Source: Candidatus Kuenenia stuttgartensis
GTDB lineage: Bacteria; Planctomycetota; Planctomycetia; Gemmatales; Gemmataceae
Reading direction: 5' to 3'
Length of the DNA stretch: 64,000 nt
Assembly (NCBI GenBank): GCA_945897965.1
Contig: CAMDHK010000002.1
Location: 19,732 to 83,731, forward strand
Shown here one piece after another: positions 28,442 through 38,862 of the stretch. The position numbers and the translations under genes are program-made. Positions within the stretch are counted from its first letter, which is position 1; the number at the start of each line of letters is the position of its first letter. Under the pieces are notes generated by a model. The model searched no databases. It was given only the letters and a program-made list of their open reading frames with translations, and was not told where the DNA came from.

Positions 28442-31372
28442 TTATCTAGAGGAAGACAGCGGCGCCTTGCTCGTTTTTTGCTTGTCTGCCAAGTCGCGGT
28501 AGTATTTCTGAATCATAGCTGAATATTCAGGTGGGAGATTGGCACCTAATGATTGCAATAGAGCTTCGCGTTCTTTTTCAGGAAGCTTAAGGAATCCACC
28601 ATTGGCTTGAAGTTCAAGCAATTTTGCAAGAGCAGCTTCTTCTGTGCCATCGGGTTTGCGATCCCCATCGCCTTTGGTTTCGGCTTGTTTGGGGCTAGGC
28701 ATAGGCGAATCCTTAGGTTCAGCTTTAGCATCTTTTGGCTCCGCTTTCCCATCTGCTTTTGCCAGTGCCGTTTCACCAGGAACACCCATGGGCACATCCA
28801 AGGCCTTGGCCAACTCATTAAGCATTTCTAATGCTTTTTCCAAACTCTTGGTAGCTTCAGCTTGCTTAGCTGCCGCCTCTTGAATATTGCCCTTTGCCGC
28901 AGCTTCGGCACCCTTTTCAAGCAATGCTTCCGCAGCTTTCAAATCGCCTTTTAGATTATCCGGTACCAACGCCTCAGCTTGCATTGCTGCATCTTTTGCC
29001 ATATTCGCAGCATCCTGAGCTTTCGCCAGTTCCTGCGTAGCTTCTAATAAAGCTTTCTGTTCATTTGCCATTTCGTTGGCGCCCTTTTCTGGAGAATCAT
29101 TAAGGCCTTCCAACGCAGCTTTTTGAGCTTCGATGGCTTTATTAACGTCGCCCTTGGCTAAAGCTTTTGCAGCATCCGCAGCAGCTTCTGCTGCTTCAGG
29201 GTTCTTATCTTTGGCATTATCAAGTTGCTTTGCGAGGTCGCCTTGCTTCTTTGCAAGATCCATTTCGGCTTTACCTTCGCCAAGTTTTTCTTTGGCATTT
29301 GCAGTGGCTTTTTCGGCTTCTTTATTTTTGTCGAGGGCTTGTGCCACCCTGCGCGCAGCTTCGCTAACATCAGCTTGTTTCATCTCTTCTTTTGCTTGAG
29401 CAACAGCTTTATCCTGTTTGTCAGCTTTCACCATTTCAGCAGCATCTTTTGCGGCCATATCCAGTTTTTCTGCAGCATCAGCAGCAGCTTCAGCAGCTTT
29501 TGCAAGATCATTGTTTTGCAGAGCTTTTTCAGAATCTTTCTGATCTTTTACAGCCTCATCCGTTGCTTCTTTAGCATCGCCCATTGCGTTTTTAGCTGCT
29601 TTTTCTGTTTCTGCCATCGCTTTTTGTACATCTTTTGCAAGATTTTTTGCGACATCTTTTGATTTCAGTGCATCCATTGCACCTTCTTGCTTTGCCTTGT
29701 CTAGCTTTTCAGCGACTTCTTTTTGCATTTCGGCAGCTTTAGCTAATTCATCAGCCGCTTTTTCACGCTTGGCAACATCATCAGCTTTAGCTTTTTCTGC
29801 TGCTACCTGTGTTTTGGCAGCTTCTTTTGCTTTGGTTAATTCTTCTAATGCTTCCTTCATTTTGGGAGCAGCCTTTTCCAAACCTGCTTTAGGGTCAGGG
29901 TTATTGACCGCTGCTTCCGCCGCTTTTTCTTGAGCATCTGCAGCCTTTTCCAATGCTTTCTTTACTTCTTCAGGTATGCCGGGTGATTCCTTGGCCGTAT
30001 CAATGGCTTTTTCAGCTAAGTCTTTTTCTTGTTTAGCAATGTTTTCTGCTGCTTTTGCATCCGGTTTTGCTTCAGGCTTTGTCATGTTTTTTGCAGTTTC
30101 ATTTACCTGCTTTTGTTTCTCTTCTAATTTCTCGATTTTATTGACCAAGTCTTGTGCCTTGGCAACTGGGTCTTTCGCCTTCTCCATAATCTTTGCAACT
30201 TCAGCATCGATCTTTTCTTTTGCAGCTTCTAGTGCCTTCAGTGCTTTATCCTGAGCAACCTCAGCCTTTTTATCTTCTGCGGCAGCAAGAGTCTTGGCAG
30301 CTTCTTCAAGCGCTGCTTCAGCCTTTGCTAAATCTGGTTTTGCACTTTGTACCGCTGGTTCAGTGGTCTTTAAAATATCTTTGGTTACATTAGCCATGTC
30401 CGCTTCTTTTTTTGCCACTTCCATTTTGGCTTCAGGTGTCTTGGGGGCATCTTCTTCTTTCATCTTTTCATTGATTTCTTTTTGATCGCGAACCATTTTA
30501 CCTACTTTATCTTGCAGCTCTTTTAATGTTTGAAGAGTGTTTTTTGGTGCTCTCCAAGCATCTGCTATTTTCTTCATTGCAAAATGATTTTGTTCGGTGT
30601 AGTTGGAAGCAGGTTTGAAATTGCGAATTGAGTCCTGATTGTCACCATATTTGCTTAAATGATCTGTAACCAAAGAAAGCGTGCCTCGAATGTTTTCAGC
30701 TTTGGCAATTCTCAAACCTTCTTTTAACCTATCTTTGCGCTGGTCATCTAATTTCGATTCAAGATCTGCAGCTTGCGAAAGAATTACTGATACATCAACA
30801 TTAAGGTCGCGTTGACGATCTATTAGCTTGGTTACAATTGTTGGGAACATTGATTTGGTTTTGCTGTTTTTATCTTCGAGCATACCGTAAAAAATCATAA
30901 GTGTTGCATTGATCGAGAATTCTTCTTTTGAAGCTTTGGCCATTCTTTCAGCAGCAATTTCCAGCGAGCGAATTGCTTGTTGTTTTAATGCCAACTCGCG
31001 AAGCTTTTCCAAAATTTGCTGATGGCGAACATAGGCAAGTTTAGTTTCATCATCAGAGGTGGTTTTTGATTTTGCATTCGCTGAAGTTTCGAGGTGTTTA
31101 ATAACTGCAACCATATCTTGCTGGCGCAAGGATTTAAGAACTGTGGTGGCTTCGACAACCAACTTTGATTCTTCAGTATCGTTAAGGTTGTAGTACGACA
31201 AAATGTTCAACAAGGTCTCGAGACGCTTGGTTGCTTTTTCTGTTTGTAAGGCAGTTGATTCTTGCCTTTCAATTTTCACTTTTGTTGTGGTTTGGCCTTG
31301 GGCCAGAACTGGAAGTGAAATCAGGAAACAAAGCAAAGATAAGCGGATTGTTTTAAACATGGGTTTACTCAC
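28442..31372 (-). CDS. secreted Ala/Lys/Glu-rich coiled-coil protein, 976 aa
   Basis: Signal peptide-like N-terminus (FKTIRLSLLCFLISLPVLAQGQ); long AEKAAEAA/AKDAAE-type helical repeats. Confidence 0.85.
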   Translation of the reverse strand: MSKPMFKTIRLSLLCFLISLPVLAQGQTTTKVKIERQESTALQTEKATKRLETLLNILSYYNLNDTEESKLVVEATTVLKSLRQQDMVAVIKHLETSANAKSKTTSDDETKLAYVRHQQILEKLRELALKQQAIRSLEIAAERMAKASKEEFSINATLMIFYGMLEDKNSKTKSMFPTIVTKLIDRQRDLNVDVSVILSQAADLESKLDDQRKDRLKEGLRIAKAENIRGTLSLVTDHLSKYGDNQDSIRNFKPASNYTEQNHFAMKKIADAWRAPKNTLQTLKELQDKVGKMVRDQKEINEKMKEEDAPKTPEAKMEVAKKEADMANVTKDILKTTEPAVQSAKPDLAKAEAALEEAAKTLAAAEDKKAEVAQDKALKALEAAKEKIDAEVAKIMEKAKDPVAKAQDLVNKIEKLEEKQKQVNETAKNMTKPEAKPDAKAAENIAKQEKDLAEKAIDTAKESPGIPEEVKKALEKAADAQEKAAEAAVNNPDPKAGLEKAAPKMKEALEELTKAKEAAKTQVAAEKAKADDVAKREKAADELAKAAEMQKEVAEKLDKAKQEGAMDALKSKDVAKNLAKDVQKAMAETEKAAKNAMGDAKEATDEAVKDQKDSEKALQNNDLAKAAEAAADAAEKLDMAAKDAAEMVKADKQDKAVAQAKEEMKQADVSEAARRVAQALDKNKEAEKATANAKEKLGEGKAEMDLAKKQGDLAKQLDNAKDKNPEAAEAAADAAKALAKGDVNKAIEAQKAALEGLNDSPEKGANEMANEQKALLEATQELAKAQDAANMAKDAAMQAEALVPDNLKGDLKAAEALLEKGAEAAAKGNIQEAAAKQAEATKSLEKALEMLNELAKALDVPMGVPGETALAKADGKAEPKDAKAEPKDSPMPSPKQAETKGDGDRKPDGTEEAALAKLLELQANGGFLKLPEKEREALLQSLGANLPPEYSAMIQKYYRDLADKQKTSKAPLSSSR

Positions 31373-31453
31373 CTTTAGGTAGGAATATCTTTTGTAATGC
31401 TAACCTATAACTAATCACATTGCCAATGCTAATTCACTTTAAAACCTTACAAA

Positions 31454-33307
31454 TCAAGGTTTTGGAGGTAAATTCGGTAGAAAGCCTTCGAAAACTGTTG
31501 CTTGTTTGTTTTTAAGTTGCATTAATTTCTCTGTTTCTTTTTCTTTTCGTCTCCACCAGGCTAGTAATTCATCCAAGCCTACAACTTCTTTAATTAGTAT
31601 TTCAGACTGCCCAGTTTTAGGTTCTGCGGGGTTCATGTCGGTGACTTCAACGAAATACTCGATTTTATCGCCTACCCGAATATTTTTTAATGGCCCAATC
31701 TGGAAATCAAATCTGCCACCCGCAAGTCTTCGATCAGGTGTTTTCCAAGGGTCTTCCGAGGGCAATGGGTAAAAGTCGATCGAAGCTTTTGCAGGGCTAT
31801 TTTCAAATGATCCTGCTTCTATGAGGAATTTACCTGTTTTTTCTGATTCAGGTTTGAACTCTTGAAGAGGAAGTGTATTCCAATCACCTTTTTCATTGAT
31901 CCGATAGCGGAACTTCGCAATCGATAAACCTGAATAACTTTCAGCTTTGTATGCAACCCTGAATTGTTTTCCAATCAATACGGGAAGTCCATCGATTTCA
32001 GTGTCTTCATCTTTGCCAAAAACTCTTACAATGCCCGGCACTTGCTCTGCTAATAGAGTTACCAACGGTTCTGGTGTTTGTAATACGGTGAGTTTTCGCT
32101 GCCAGTTAGGGTTGGATTCCAAGCCATCTTGGTTACTAATGTTAACCTGATATCTTACATTTCCCAATTTAAGATTAAAACGAACAATCAAGGTTTGCTT
32201 ATTTTCTCCTAGTGCGCAGGGCATTGTCTCGGGGGTAAGATTTGAATCATAATTTTTGACGACTAAAGTTGCATCTTTCAATGGTTGTGAACTTTTGAAT
32301 TCAACTTGAACCGTGCTGCCTTCAATGCCATCGATGTCACCCTTGGGGAAGGTTTTTTCATAGGGAGAACCATCAGGGCGCTTCCCAAACCATTCGGGCA
32401 TAAGTATTTTCGCAGAGACCATTTCCAAAGTGGGGCGATTTTTTCGGATAACAGGCAACGGCCCAGCTCTCCCATCCCCAATGCGTATGGTTACAGAACC
32501 ATCTTCGATTGAAGAAGCTAATGTTGCTTTCCACTGCCCCATTTCGTCAAGTTCTATTGGAATAATAAGTGTTTTTCCAGCTAGGTTTTTCCAGCGCATT
32601 TTACCCACCGATGGAATGTAACCTTCTGTCAGGCGCAAATCGAAACCGATGCTCACTTCTTCGCCTTCTGCAAGCACAATTTTTTCGGGAAGGTTAATGA
32701 TTGCGGTGTTTCTCGGGATGGGCGTGTTCAAAAGAAATTGGCGTTCTAACAATGCTTTTGCAGAATCACGGGCGAAAAGTAATGAGAACACAACAAACAA
32801 CAATACAGGCGCGAACCGATAAGAGGATTCTTTCAGTTTTTTTAATTCAAGAGCATTATTAAAATTGAAATTGGGGTAGCAAGCAACAACTTCGCTTGTT
32901 AATTCAGCAAGAAGCTTTTCCGACTTTTTGTCAAATCGTGCTTCGGGTCTGGAAAGTTGCAGAACTGTAATAAGGCGGTGATCGAATTCGGGGAATGTTT
33001 GTTCGATTTTAAGGGCGGTTTCATCCTCTTTGAATCTTTTAATCGCAGGCAGCACAACATAACTTGCCAAGCTTACCATCAATAATGATAACCAAGAAGC
33101 GGTCATGAGTAATCGGAAAGGCATGGGAGTTTCTTCTTCAATATCCCAGACCCAATCTGCAAGGCAGGCAATAGCAAGCAAAGGCAGAACGAAAAGAAGG
33201 GATTTCGCAATCCCATAAATAATGTCAATGGATTTATTAAGCAGCCAGATTTTCTTAATCTGATTGCGTATGGGACCCAGGGATTTGTAAATAAGTGCCT
33301 CTGCCAT
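31454..33307 (-). CDS. DUF4175-like membrane protein of the Bat/MoxR operon (ORF open to 33343)
   Basis: N-terminal TM hairpin, ETALKIEQTFPEFDHRLITVLQLSR, extracellular beta-rich region; MAEALIY start 2 nt after upstream stop. Confidence 0.7.
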   Translation of the reverse strand: MAEALIYKSLGPIRNQIKKIWLLNKSIDIIYGIAKSLLFVLPLLAIACLADWVWDIEEETPMPFRLLMTASWLSLLMVSLASYVVLPAIKRFKEDETALKIEQTFPEFDHRLITVLQLSRPEARFDKKSEKLLAELTSEVVACYPNFNFNNALELKKLKESSYRFAPVLLFVVFSLLFARDSAKALLERQFLLNTPIPRNTAIINLPEKIVLAEGEEVSIGFDLRLTEGYIPSVGKMRWKNLAGKTLIIPIELDEMGQWKATLASSIEDGSVTIRIGDGRAGPLPVIRKNRPTLEMVSAKILMPEWFGKRPDGSPYEKTFPKGDIDGIEGSTVQVEFKSSQPLKDATLVVKNYDSNLTPETMPCALGENKQTLIVRFNLKLGNVRYQVNISNQDGLESNPNWQRKLTVLQTPEPLVTLLAEQVPGIVRVFGKDEDTEIDGLPVLIGKQFRVAYKAESYSGLSIAKFRYRINEKGDWNTLPLQEFKPESEKTGKFLIEAGSFENSPAKASIDFYPLPSEDPWKTPDRRLAGGRFDFQIGPLKNIRVGDKIEYFVEVTDMNPAEPKTGQSEILIKEVVGLDELLAWWRRKEKETEKLMQLKNKQATVFEGFLPNLPPKP

Positions 33308-33309
33308 AA

Positions 33310-35751
33310 TTAGCTCAGGTTGTTCCATCTTCTGAAAAACCATTCAAGGCTTAGTCCGATTGTAAGCACAAGAAAAAGTAAGGGGTTAAGTTTTGGGATT
33401 TCAGTATTAAAAGTAATCTGAAAGAATTTCGAAGGGATATCAACTAAGATTTTTTCTGCATCATTTTCAAGAACAAATTGACCTTTGCTAAGCCTTGCGG
33501 ATTCAGAAAGCTGAGAAGTTGCCAACCCACCTTTTTCGATATCTTGCTGGGGGAATACGCGCCATTCAATCCGTGCATCCTGCTCTCCGGGAATTGAGAA
33601 CGAGAATTTCCCAACTTTGTCGTGGGTAAGGTTGAGCAGATATTCTCCGGCTTTATCAGGGATTTTTTTTAACTCAATATCTTTGGACTTTGTTTTTGCA
33701 TCGGTGTTTTCGGGTGCATCAAGCCATTCGATTTTGGCGTTGATACTTTCTTTGCGTTCAGGCAAGAAGTTTTTATCCAAAACCCGAACAGCAATCTGCC
33801 CGCCGGTGTTTAAAAATGGATCAGGCCTATCCATGGATAATCGAATTTGTTTGATGGCCCCAACTCTAGGACCAGCAGCCCAATAAACCCATTGGCTCCA
33901 GAACCTGCCATAAATCGCATCGCCATCGTTGTAGCGCCAACGCCAAGCTTCATCAAAACCAAACCAAGCAACCTGGCCTCTGCCGTATGGTTGGGTAGCT
34001 AAAAGAGGCAGTGGGCCTGTGGGAGTTTTTACACTGGGGTGAACCAGCAAAGGCGTTGCACCTGGTTTAAGTTTGCTGACAGGGGCATGCCAGTACATAC
34101 CGGGTAAATCTTTCCAAGTACGAAAGTTGGCTTCGGGTGTTTCAGCAAGTTTCATAGCTTCCTGAACCAAGCCATCCTTGGTTAAAAGTGGGTTGAACAT
34201 CGTGGTGCGTTTTTCGTTGAGAGAAACGGTGTCGTAAGGGCCAGGTTCAATGGGAAGTAAATTACTCAAGGGCGAATCATTCCAGCCTTGATTGTTGTAA
34301 CGTTTGCCACCGAGGATGATTAGCCCGCCACCTTCTTCGCAAAATTGTCTGATTCGTTCGGGGCCATCGGGGCCAAGTTTTTCCAAAGGAATGTCGCCAA
34401 GAATAATAACATCAAAGGCGAAAAGATCTTTTCTTGAAGTTGGTATTTCCTGAAGGAATGGGTCTTTCGAAGTTAGATCTGGGTCGCCTTCTAAAATCAC
34501 AAATTTAGGATCAAGTGCTTTGCGGGGAGGTTTACCCTCGCCACCGGATGATGCGGTTTCGCGGGTTAAATTCATCAAGAGGAAGCGAAGATCCCATCTT
34601 GGAGATTTATCGATGACTAGGATTTTGATTTTACGATCAATGATTTTCACAGGACGGGTCAATGAATCTTCTGCAGAGGCGTTTGCTATGCCCGTTAATT
34701 TTGCAAAAACTTTCACTTCAGAGTTATCTTTGTTTAATCCGGTGAATGGCGGGCGAAACATCAGTGCATGCCGAATGTCTTCACCTGGTTTTGCAGGGAT
34801 TGTGTCTTTTGCAACTTCAACGCCATCTAATGTTAATCGGAGCTCAACTTTGGCAGCGGGATTGTTATCAAGGTCGAATTTGGATAGCTTCCAGCGCACG
34901 GGGACGCCCAATAATTCGCCAGCCTGAACAATTTCAGGTAGAACAAAGTCGCGTAATTCAATGCTTGCTGGTTGGCTAAGGCCAAAGCCCACGAAGAAAA
35001 TCGGAATGTTTTTTTCTCCTGCAAGCTTTGATATTTCGTTTAGGTTTGCAGTTGAATTAGTATCACGACCATCTGTGAAAATAATTAAGGATGCGGGTGG
35101 TTCAGTTGTGTTTGCAATGGCTTTTTCGATGGAATCTGCAAGTAGAGTTCTGGGCTGGTTTCCTTGCCAATCATCTAAGAAAGAATGGGTTGTTTCTTTT
35201 TCATTAATGCGTTTTAAATCATTCCCAAAGAGGTATTTTTTTAATGGGCCTTTTGATTCAAGAGCTTTTAAAAATCCATTTGGGTTGTCTGCAAGAATTG
35301 CTTTTGCCAACTCAAGCCTTGAGGGGTATTTTGCATCAATATTTAATGTGGGATCAGCTAGTGTTATTTTGCCAACAAGAGCTTCAGCCCTAGCAATGTC
35401 ATCAGACTGAGTTCTGGAGTCTCTAGATTGCATGCTTAGGGAATCATCAAGAATAATAAGGTTGGGCGATGGGCGGGTGCCTTTTAATTTAAGATTGCAG
35501 GAGATTGGTTGAAAGAAAAGCATCGAGAATGCAAAGATTGCCGCAAAGCGACTGCAAAGTGCAAAGGTTTGAATTCTTGTGGGAAGCTTTATTTGTTCTG
35601 CCCGGTAGAGCCTGAAGGAAATAATAAAAAGCGTAACGCATGCCAGTACTGACAAAAATAATGCCAAATACATGGGCACAGTTTCAATTGAAACAATGCT
35701 CGCCCCACTTGGCGTATCAATTCCCAGAATATAACCAAGAAACTTGTTCAT
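33310..35751 (-). CDS. vWA / glutamine-amidotransferase-like membrane protein (Bat-like)
   Basis: NLIILDDSLSMQSRD (vWA), LIIFTDGRDTNS; CEEGGGLIILGGKRYNNQGW; N- and C-terminal TM. Confidence 0.8.
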   Translation of the reverse strand: MNKFLGYILGIDTPSGASIVSIETVPMYLALFLSVLACVTLFIISFRLYRAEQIKLPTRIQTFALCSRFAAIFAFSMLFFQPISCNLKLKGTRPSPNLIILDDSLSMQSRDSRTQSDDIARAEALVGKITLADPTLNIDAKYPSRLELAKAILADNPNGFLKALESKGPLKKYLFGNDLKRINEKETTHSFLDDWQGNQPRTLLADSIEKAIANTTEPPASLIIFTDGRDTNSTANLNEISKLAGEKNIPIFFVGFGLSQPASIELRDFVLPEIVQAGELLGVPVRWKLSKFDLDNNPAAKVELRLTLDGVEVAKDTIPAKPGEDIRHALMFRPPFTGLNKDNSEVKVFAKLTGIANASAEDSLTRPVKIIDRKIKILVIDKSPRWDLRFLLMNLTRETASSGGEGKPPRKALDPKFVILEGDPDLTSKDPFLQEIPTSRKDLFAFDVIILGDIPLEKLGPDGPERIRQFCEEGGGLIILGGKRYNNQGWNDSPLSNLLPIEPGPYDTVSLNEKRTTMFNPLLTKDGLVQEAMKLAETPEANFRTWKDLPGMYWHAPVSKLKPGATPLLVHPSVKTPTGPLPLLATQPYGRGQVAWFGFDEAWRWRYNDGDAIYGRFWSQWVYWAAGPRVGAIKQIRLSMDRPDPFLNTGGQIAVRVLDKNFLPERKESINAKIEWLDAPENTDAKTKSKDIELKKIPDKAGEYLLNLTHDKVGKFSFSIPGEQDARIEWRVFPQQDIEKGGLATSQLSESARLSKGQFVLENDAEKILVDIPSKFFQITFNTEIPKLNPLLFLVLTIGLSLEWFFRRWNNLS

Positions 35752-35760
35752 TCCCCTACC

Positions 35761-37908
35761 TTATAAAGGTTGCCCGCACCACCATGCGAAAAACATTTCA
35801 AAAACAAAAAAGAGAAGCAGTAAATACAACAGCAGGTTGGTAAGTTCGCCCGTGCTACCTGTTATTGAAGCTTCGCCAGTGTTATTTTGGTGCGATACAT
35901 TTTTGCCAAGGATCTCATCGATTTCGCTCTCCTGCATAGGATTAAGCTCTGCACCCTCTTCGTTAGAAGCCTGCACTGCGATTAGGTTTTTGGTGTTGGT
36001 ATTAGAATTTGAAGGTGGTGAGGTTTCTAATTTCCAAATACCTGCGTCAGGGGTGAGAAACTCGCCCCGGAAAACAACTTCGTCTACTGATTTTTCCATC
36101 GATGCAGCCAATGCTGTGCCAGTTGGCGAAACCCATTTGTATTTTTCGCCACCAATGAGATCTTGTGGTTGTAATCGCAGCGACATTTCTCTCGAAATTA
36201 ATGGGTTTTTTGCGTCATTTAATGTGTCTAAAATTCGCGAGAGCAGAGTTTGAATGAATGGCACAAAGCTTGGTCTTAATGGCAGATCGCTGTAGGAAAG
36301 ATCTGGCACCCAAGGCAGTAAAGTAATAAAACCAGCGCGAAGTTGTTTCATTTCTGCAAGTGGTTGGTTATCAGAAAAGTAGCCCAAAGCTGAGGTTTGG
36401 TAGTCTTTTGATGTTTCGAATGTTACTCTCTTACGGAATTCAGATTGATTAATGAGGTTTAAGGGTGCTGAACGAAAACGATTAAACCAGCCAACAGGCG
36501 GAAAGTTTTCTGTCGCAATAGTCGAAGGAACAAGGTTGGGGGTTGGATTAGTCGTAGGCAGAAACTTGCCAGCATTTTTGATGTTTGAATCAGAAACTGC
36601 CGCATAATTGCTACCTGCAAAATAGACCAGCGTGTTTCCCATCGAAACCCAAGTTTCAAGTTTTTCCATGAAACCATCACTTACGCTATCTGAACCCGCA
36701 AGCATAGGGTCCACCATGAAAACTATGTCGGTTTCATCCAGGGTATCTGGTGTAGCGCCCCTACCCGAAGTTACTTTTACTTCGATGCCAGAATTGGAAG
36801 AATCTGAGGAGCCTGATCTAAGTGCATGATAAAGGAAGAAAGTGTTATCTCGGTTTGTATCTATTTCAGATTTTGCACCCACGATTAATACTTGAAGCTT
36901 TTTTCTTGCAAGAACTATCTTTTCTTTTTGATTGTCTCTTGAGAATCGATCATTTCCTGCAACTGCTTTTACAATTTGATGACCATCTTCTGGAATTAGA
37001 AGATCAATGGTGATACTTCGTTCTTCGCCAGCATCTAGTTTTTCAATCACTGCCGATTCTGCAGTATCAAAGTCTGAGGCCAATCCAAGTGTTGTTTTAA
37101 TACCAGTGGCGGGTTTGATACCCCGGTTGCGTACAGTTAAACCCCAAGTTTGTCGCTGATTTGCAAGAATAATGCCCGCGGTTGGTTGGAAATCCAATAT
37201 CTGAATATTACTATCAACATCGGAACCATGACGAATCATGTGGATGGAAATGGACGATGGCATGTTTTGCACTAGGGTTTTAAAAGAGCTTGATTCATTC
37301 TGCCAGCCTGGTCTTTGCATATCAGAAAAGAAGAATATTTTTCTTTGGCTGAAGGATGAAGTTTTTAAGAGATCGATAGCGTTGGCAAAACCTTGGTAGA
37401 AATTACTGCTTCGATCTGTTGGTTTAATTTGCAAAAGGGCAGAAGCAATTGCATCGGATTCGTTGGAGTTGTTGTAGCTTAATTCTACTGTATGGTCGGT
37501 GAGACTGATGATGCGGGCTTTTGATCCCGTGGGCAAATTTCCTAAAAGTTGCTTTGCAGAAGTAAGGGCCATATCCAATCGTGAAGTTTGGCCTTCTAAT
37601 GTGGACATACTTTGGGAATTATCGATTAAAATTACGGCATCGACGGGGCCACTGCCAAAAAGGGATAGTGTGGAAGGCCTAGCTAAAGCAAGCGCAGCAA
37701 GAATTAAAATTGCCATGCGAATTAGAAGTAGGATCAAATCGCGGAGCCTGATTTTCTTGCTAGTTTCCTTGAGGCTTTTACGGAGAAATTCCATGGGCGC
37801 CCAGCGAACAACAGTTGGCTTGCTTTTGCGTAATAAATGCAAAGCAACAGGTATTCCTGCGGTTAAAGCACCAAAAAGCATCCATGGAACCAGAAAATGC
37901 ATAGTCAA
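35761..37908 (-). CDS. BatA-domain plus vWA membrane protein
   Basis: N-terminal FLVPWMLFGALTAGIPVALHLLRKSKPTVVRWAPMEFLRKS (BatA); AVILIDNSQSMSTLEG (vWA); C-terminal TM. Confidence 0.85.
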   Translation of the reverse strand: MTMHFLVPWMLFGALTAGIPVALHLLRKSKPTVVRWAPMEFLRKSLKETSKKIRLRDLILLLIRMAILILAALALARPSTLSLFGSGPVDAVILIDNSQSMSTLEGQTSRLDMALTSAKQLLGNLPTGSKARIISLTDHTVELSYNNSNESDAIASALLQIKPTDRSSNFYQGFANAIDLLKTSSFSQRKIFFFSDMQRPGWQNESSSFKTLVQNMPSSISIHMIRHGSDVDSNIQILDFQPTAGIILANQRQTWGLTVRNRGIKPATGIKTTLGLASDFDTAESAVIEKLDAGEERSITIDLLIPEDGHQIVKAVAGNDRFSRDNQKEKIVLARKKLQVLIVGAKSEIDTNRDNTFFLYHALRSGSSDSSNSGIEVKVTSGRGATPDTLDETDIVFMVDPMLAGSDSVSDGFMEKLETWVSMGNTLVYFAGSNYAAVSDSNIKNAGKFLPTTNPTPNLVPSTIATENFPPVGWFNRFRSAPLNLINQSEFRKRVTFETSKDYQTSALGYFSDNQPLAEMKQLRAGFITLLPWVPDLSYSDLPLRPSFVPFIQTLLSRILDTLNDAKNPLISREMSLRLQPQDLIGGEKYKWVSPTGTALAASMEKSVDEVVFRGEFLTPDAGIWKLETSPPSNSNTNTKNLIAVQASNEEGAELNPMQESEIDEILGKNVSHQNNTGEASITGSTGELTNLLLYLLLLFFVFEMFFAWWCGQPL

Positions 37909-37911
37909 CCT

Positions 37912-38856
37912 TTATTGAATTTTTGCAACTCGTTTTTTCATAAGTCTAAGGGCAAGCATCTTAAGTAATTCATCTTCAGGTGGTTTGTCTGACCTAATTA
38001 GTAAGTGGGTTGCCTGAAGTCTGGTACATGAAAGATCAATTTCATCGAGCCAAGTTTTGATTTCTTTTTGATACGCAGTGCGAAGTAATTGTGGTCTGGT
38101 TACAAGCGAGCCGCTACTTTCCAAATCTTCAAATAAGATTTGCCCTTCCATGGGGAAATCGATTTCATCGCTATGTAAAACCTGAACCAACAAAAGATCA
38201 TGGCCCCTGGCTCGGATCTCGAAAATCTCTTTGAGTAACAAGGGCCAAGGTTCAAGGAAATCGCTGATAACAATGACCATCCCCTTGCGTATTTGTCTTT
38301 CGGAAATTTGTCTTAATGCAGTGGATAAAAGAGGTGGGGTATTTTCTTGTTCTCTTTCAGGGCCTGGCACAAGAGCGGTAATCTGATTAAGAAGAATTTT
38401 TAAGCGGTTGGATTTTGTGCTGGGGGTGAATGAAAGTAAACGCTCGGGATATGCAGGGTTATCAACTGTTTTAAGCCCAACCGCATCGCCCTGACTAGCA
38501 GCAATCTGGCAAAGCACTGTTGCAAGTAACTGAGCCATTTCGTGCTTGGATTTTCCTGCAGCGCCGTAACTCATCGAGCCTGATAAATCTAGAAGAACAT
38601 GGGCTGTGTAATTGGTTTCCTGCTCATATTGCTTGACGATGTATTTTTCGGTTCGAGCATAGCCACGCCAATCGATATGTCGAAGATCATCGCCTGGAAC
38701 ATATTCACGATGCTGGGCAAACTCAACCGAGAAGCCTCGGGTGGGGCTTTTCTGGTCGCCAACTCGCAGGCCTTCTACTAGCGTAAGAGCGCGAAGGCCA
38801 AGGTACTTGGCTTGCTCTAGAAGTTTTGCCTGATTATGTGCTGGAATTTCGTTCAT
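37912..38856 (-). CDS. DUF58 domain protein
   Basis: HREYVPGDDLRHIDWRGYARTEKYIVKQYEQETNYTAHVLLDLSGSMSYG. Confidence 0.93.
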   Translation of the reverse strand: MNEIPAHNQAKLLEQAKYLGLRALTLVEGLRVGDQKSPTRGFSVEFAQHREYVPGDDLRHIDWRGYARTEKYIVKQYEQETNYTAHVLLDLSGSMSYGAAGKSKHEMAQLLATVLCQIAASQGDAVGLKTVDNPAYPERLLSFTPSTKSNRLKILLNQITALVPGPEREQENTPPLLSTALRQISERQIRKGMVIVISDFLEPWPLLLKEIFEIRARGHDLLLVQVLHSDEIDFPMEGQILFEDLESSGSLVTRPQLLRTAYQKEIKTWLDEIDLSCTRLQATHLLIRSDKPPEDELLKMLALRLMKKRVAKIQ

Positions 38857-38862
38857 TCGTGT

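Noticed and set aside
29133-30485. Several plus-strand ORFs over the coiled-coil gene
   Set aside because: Low-complexity antisense of Ala/Lys/Glu-rich coding sequence.
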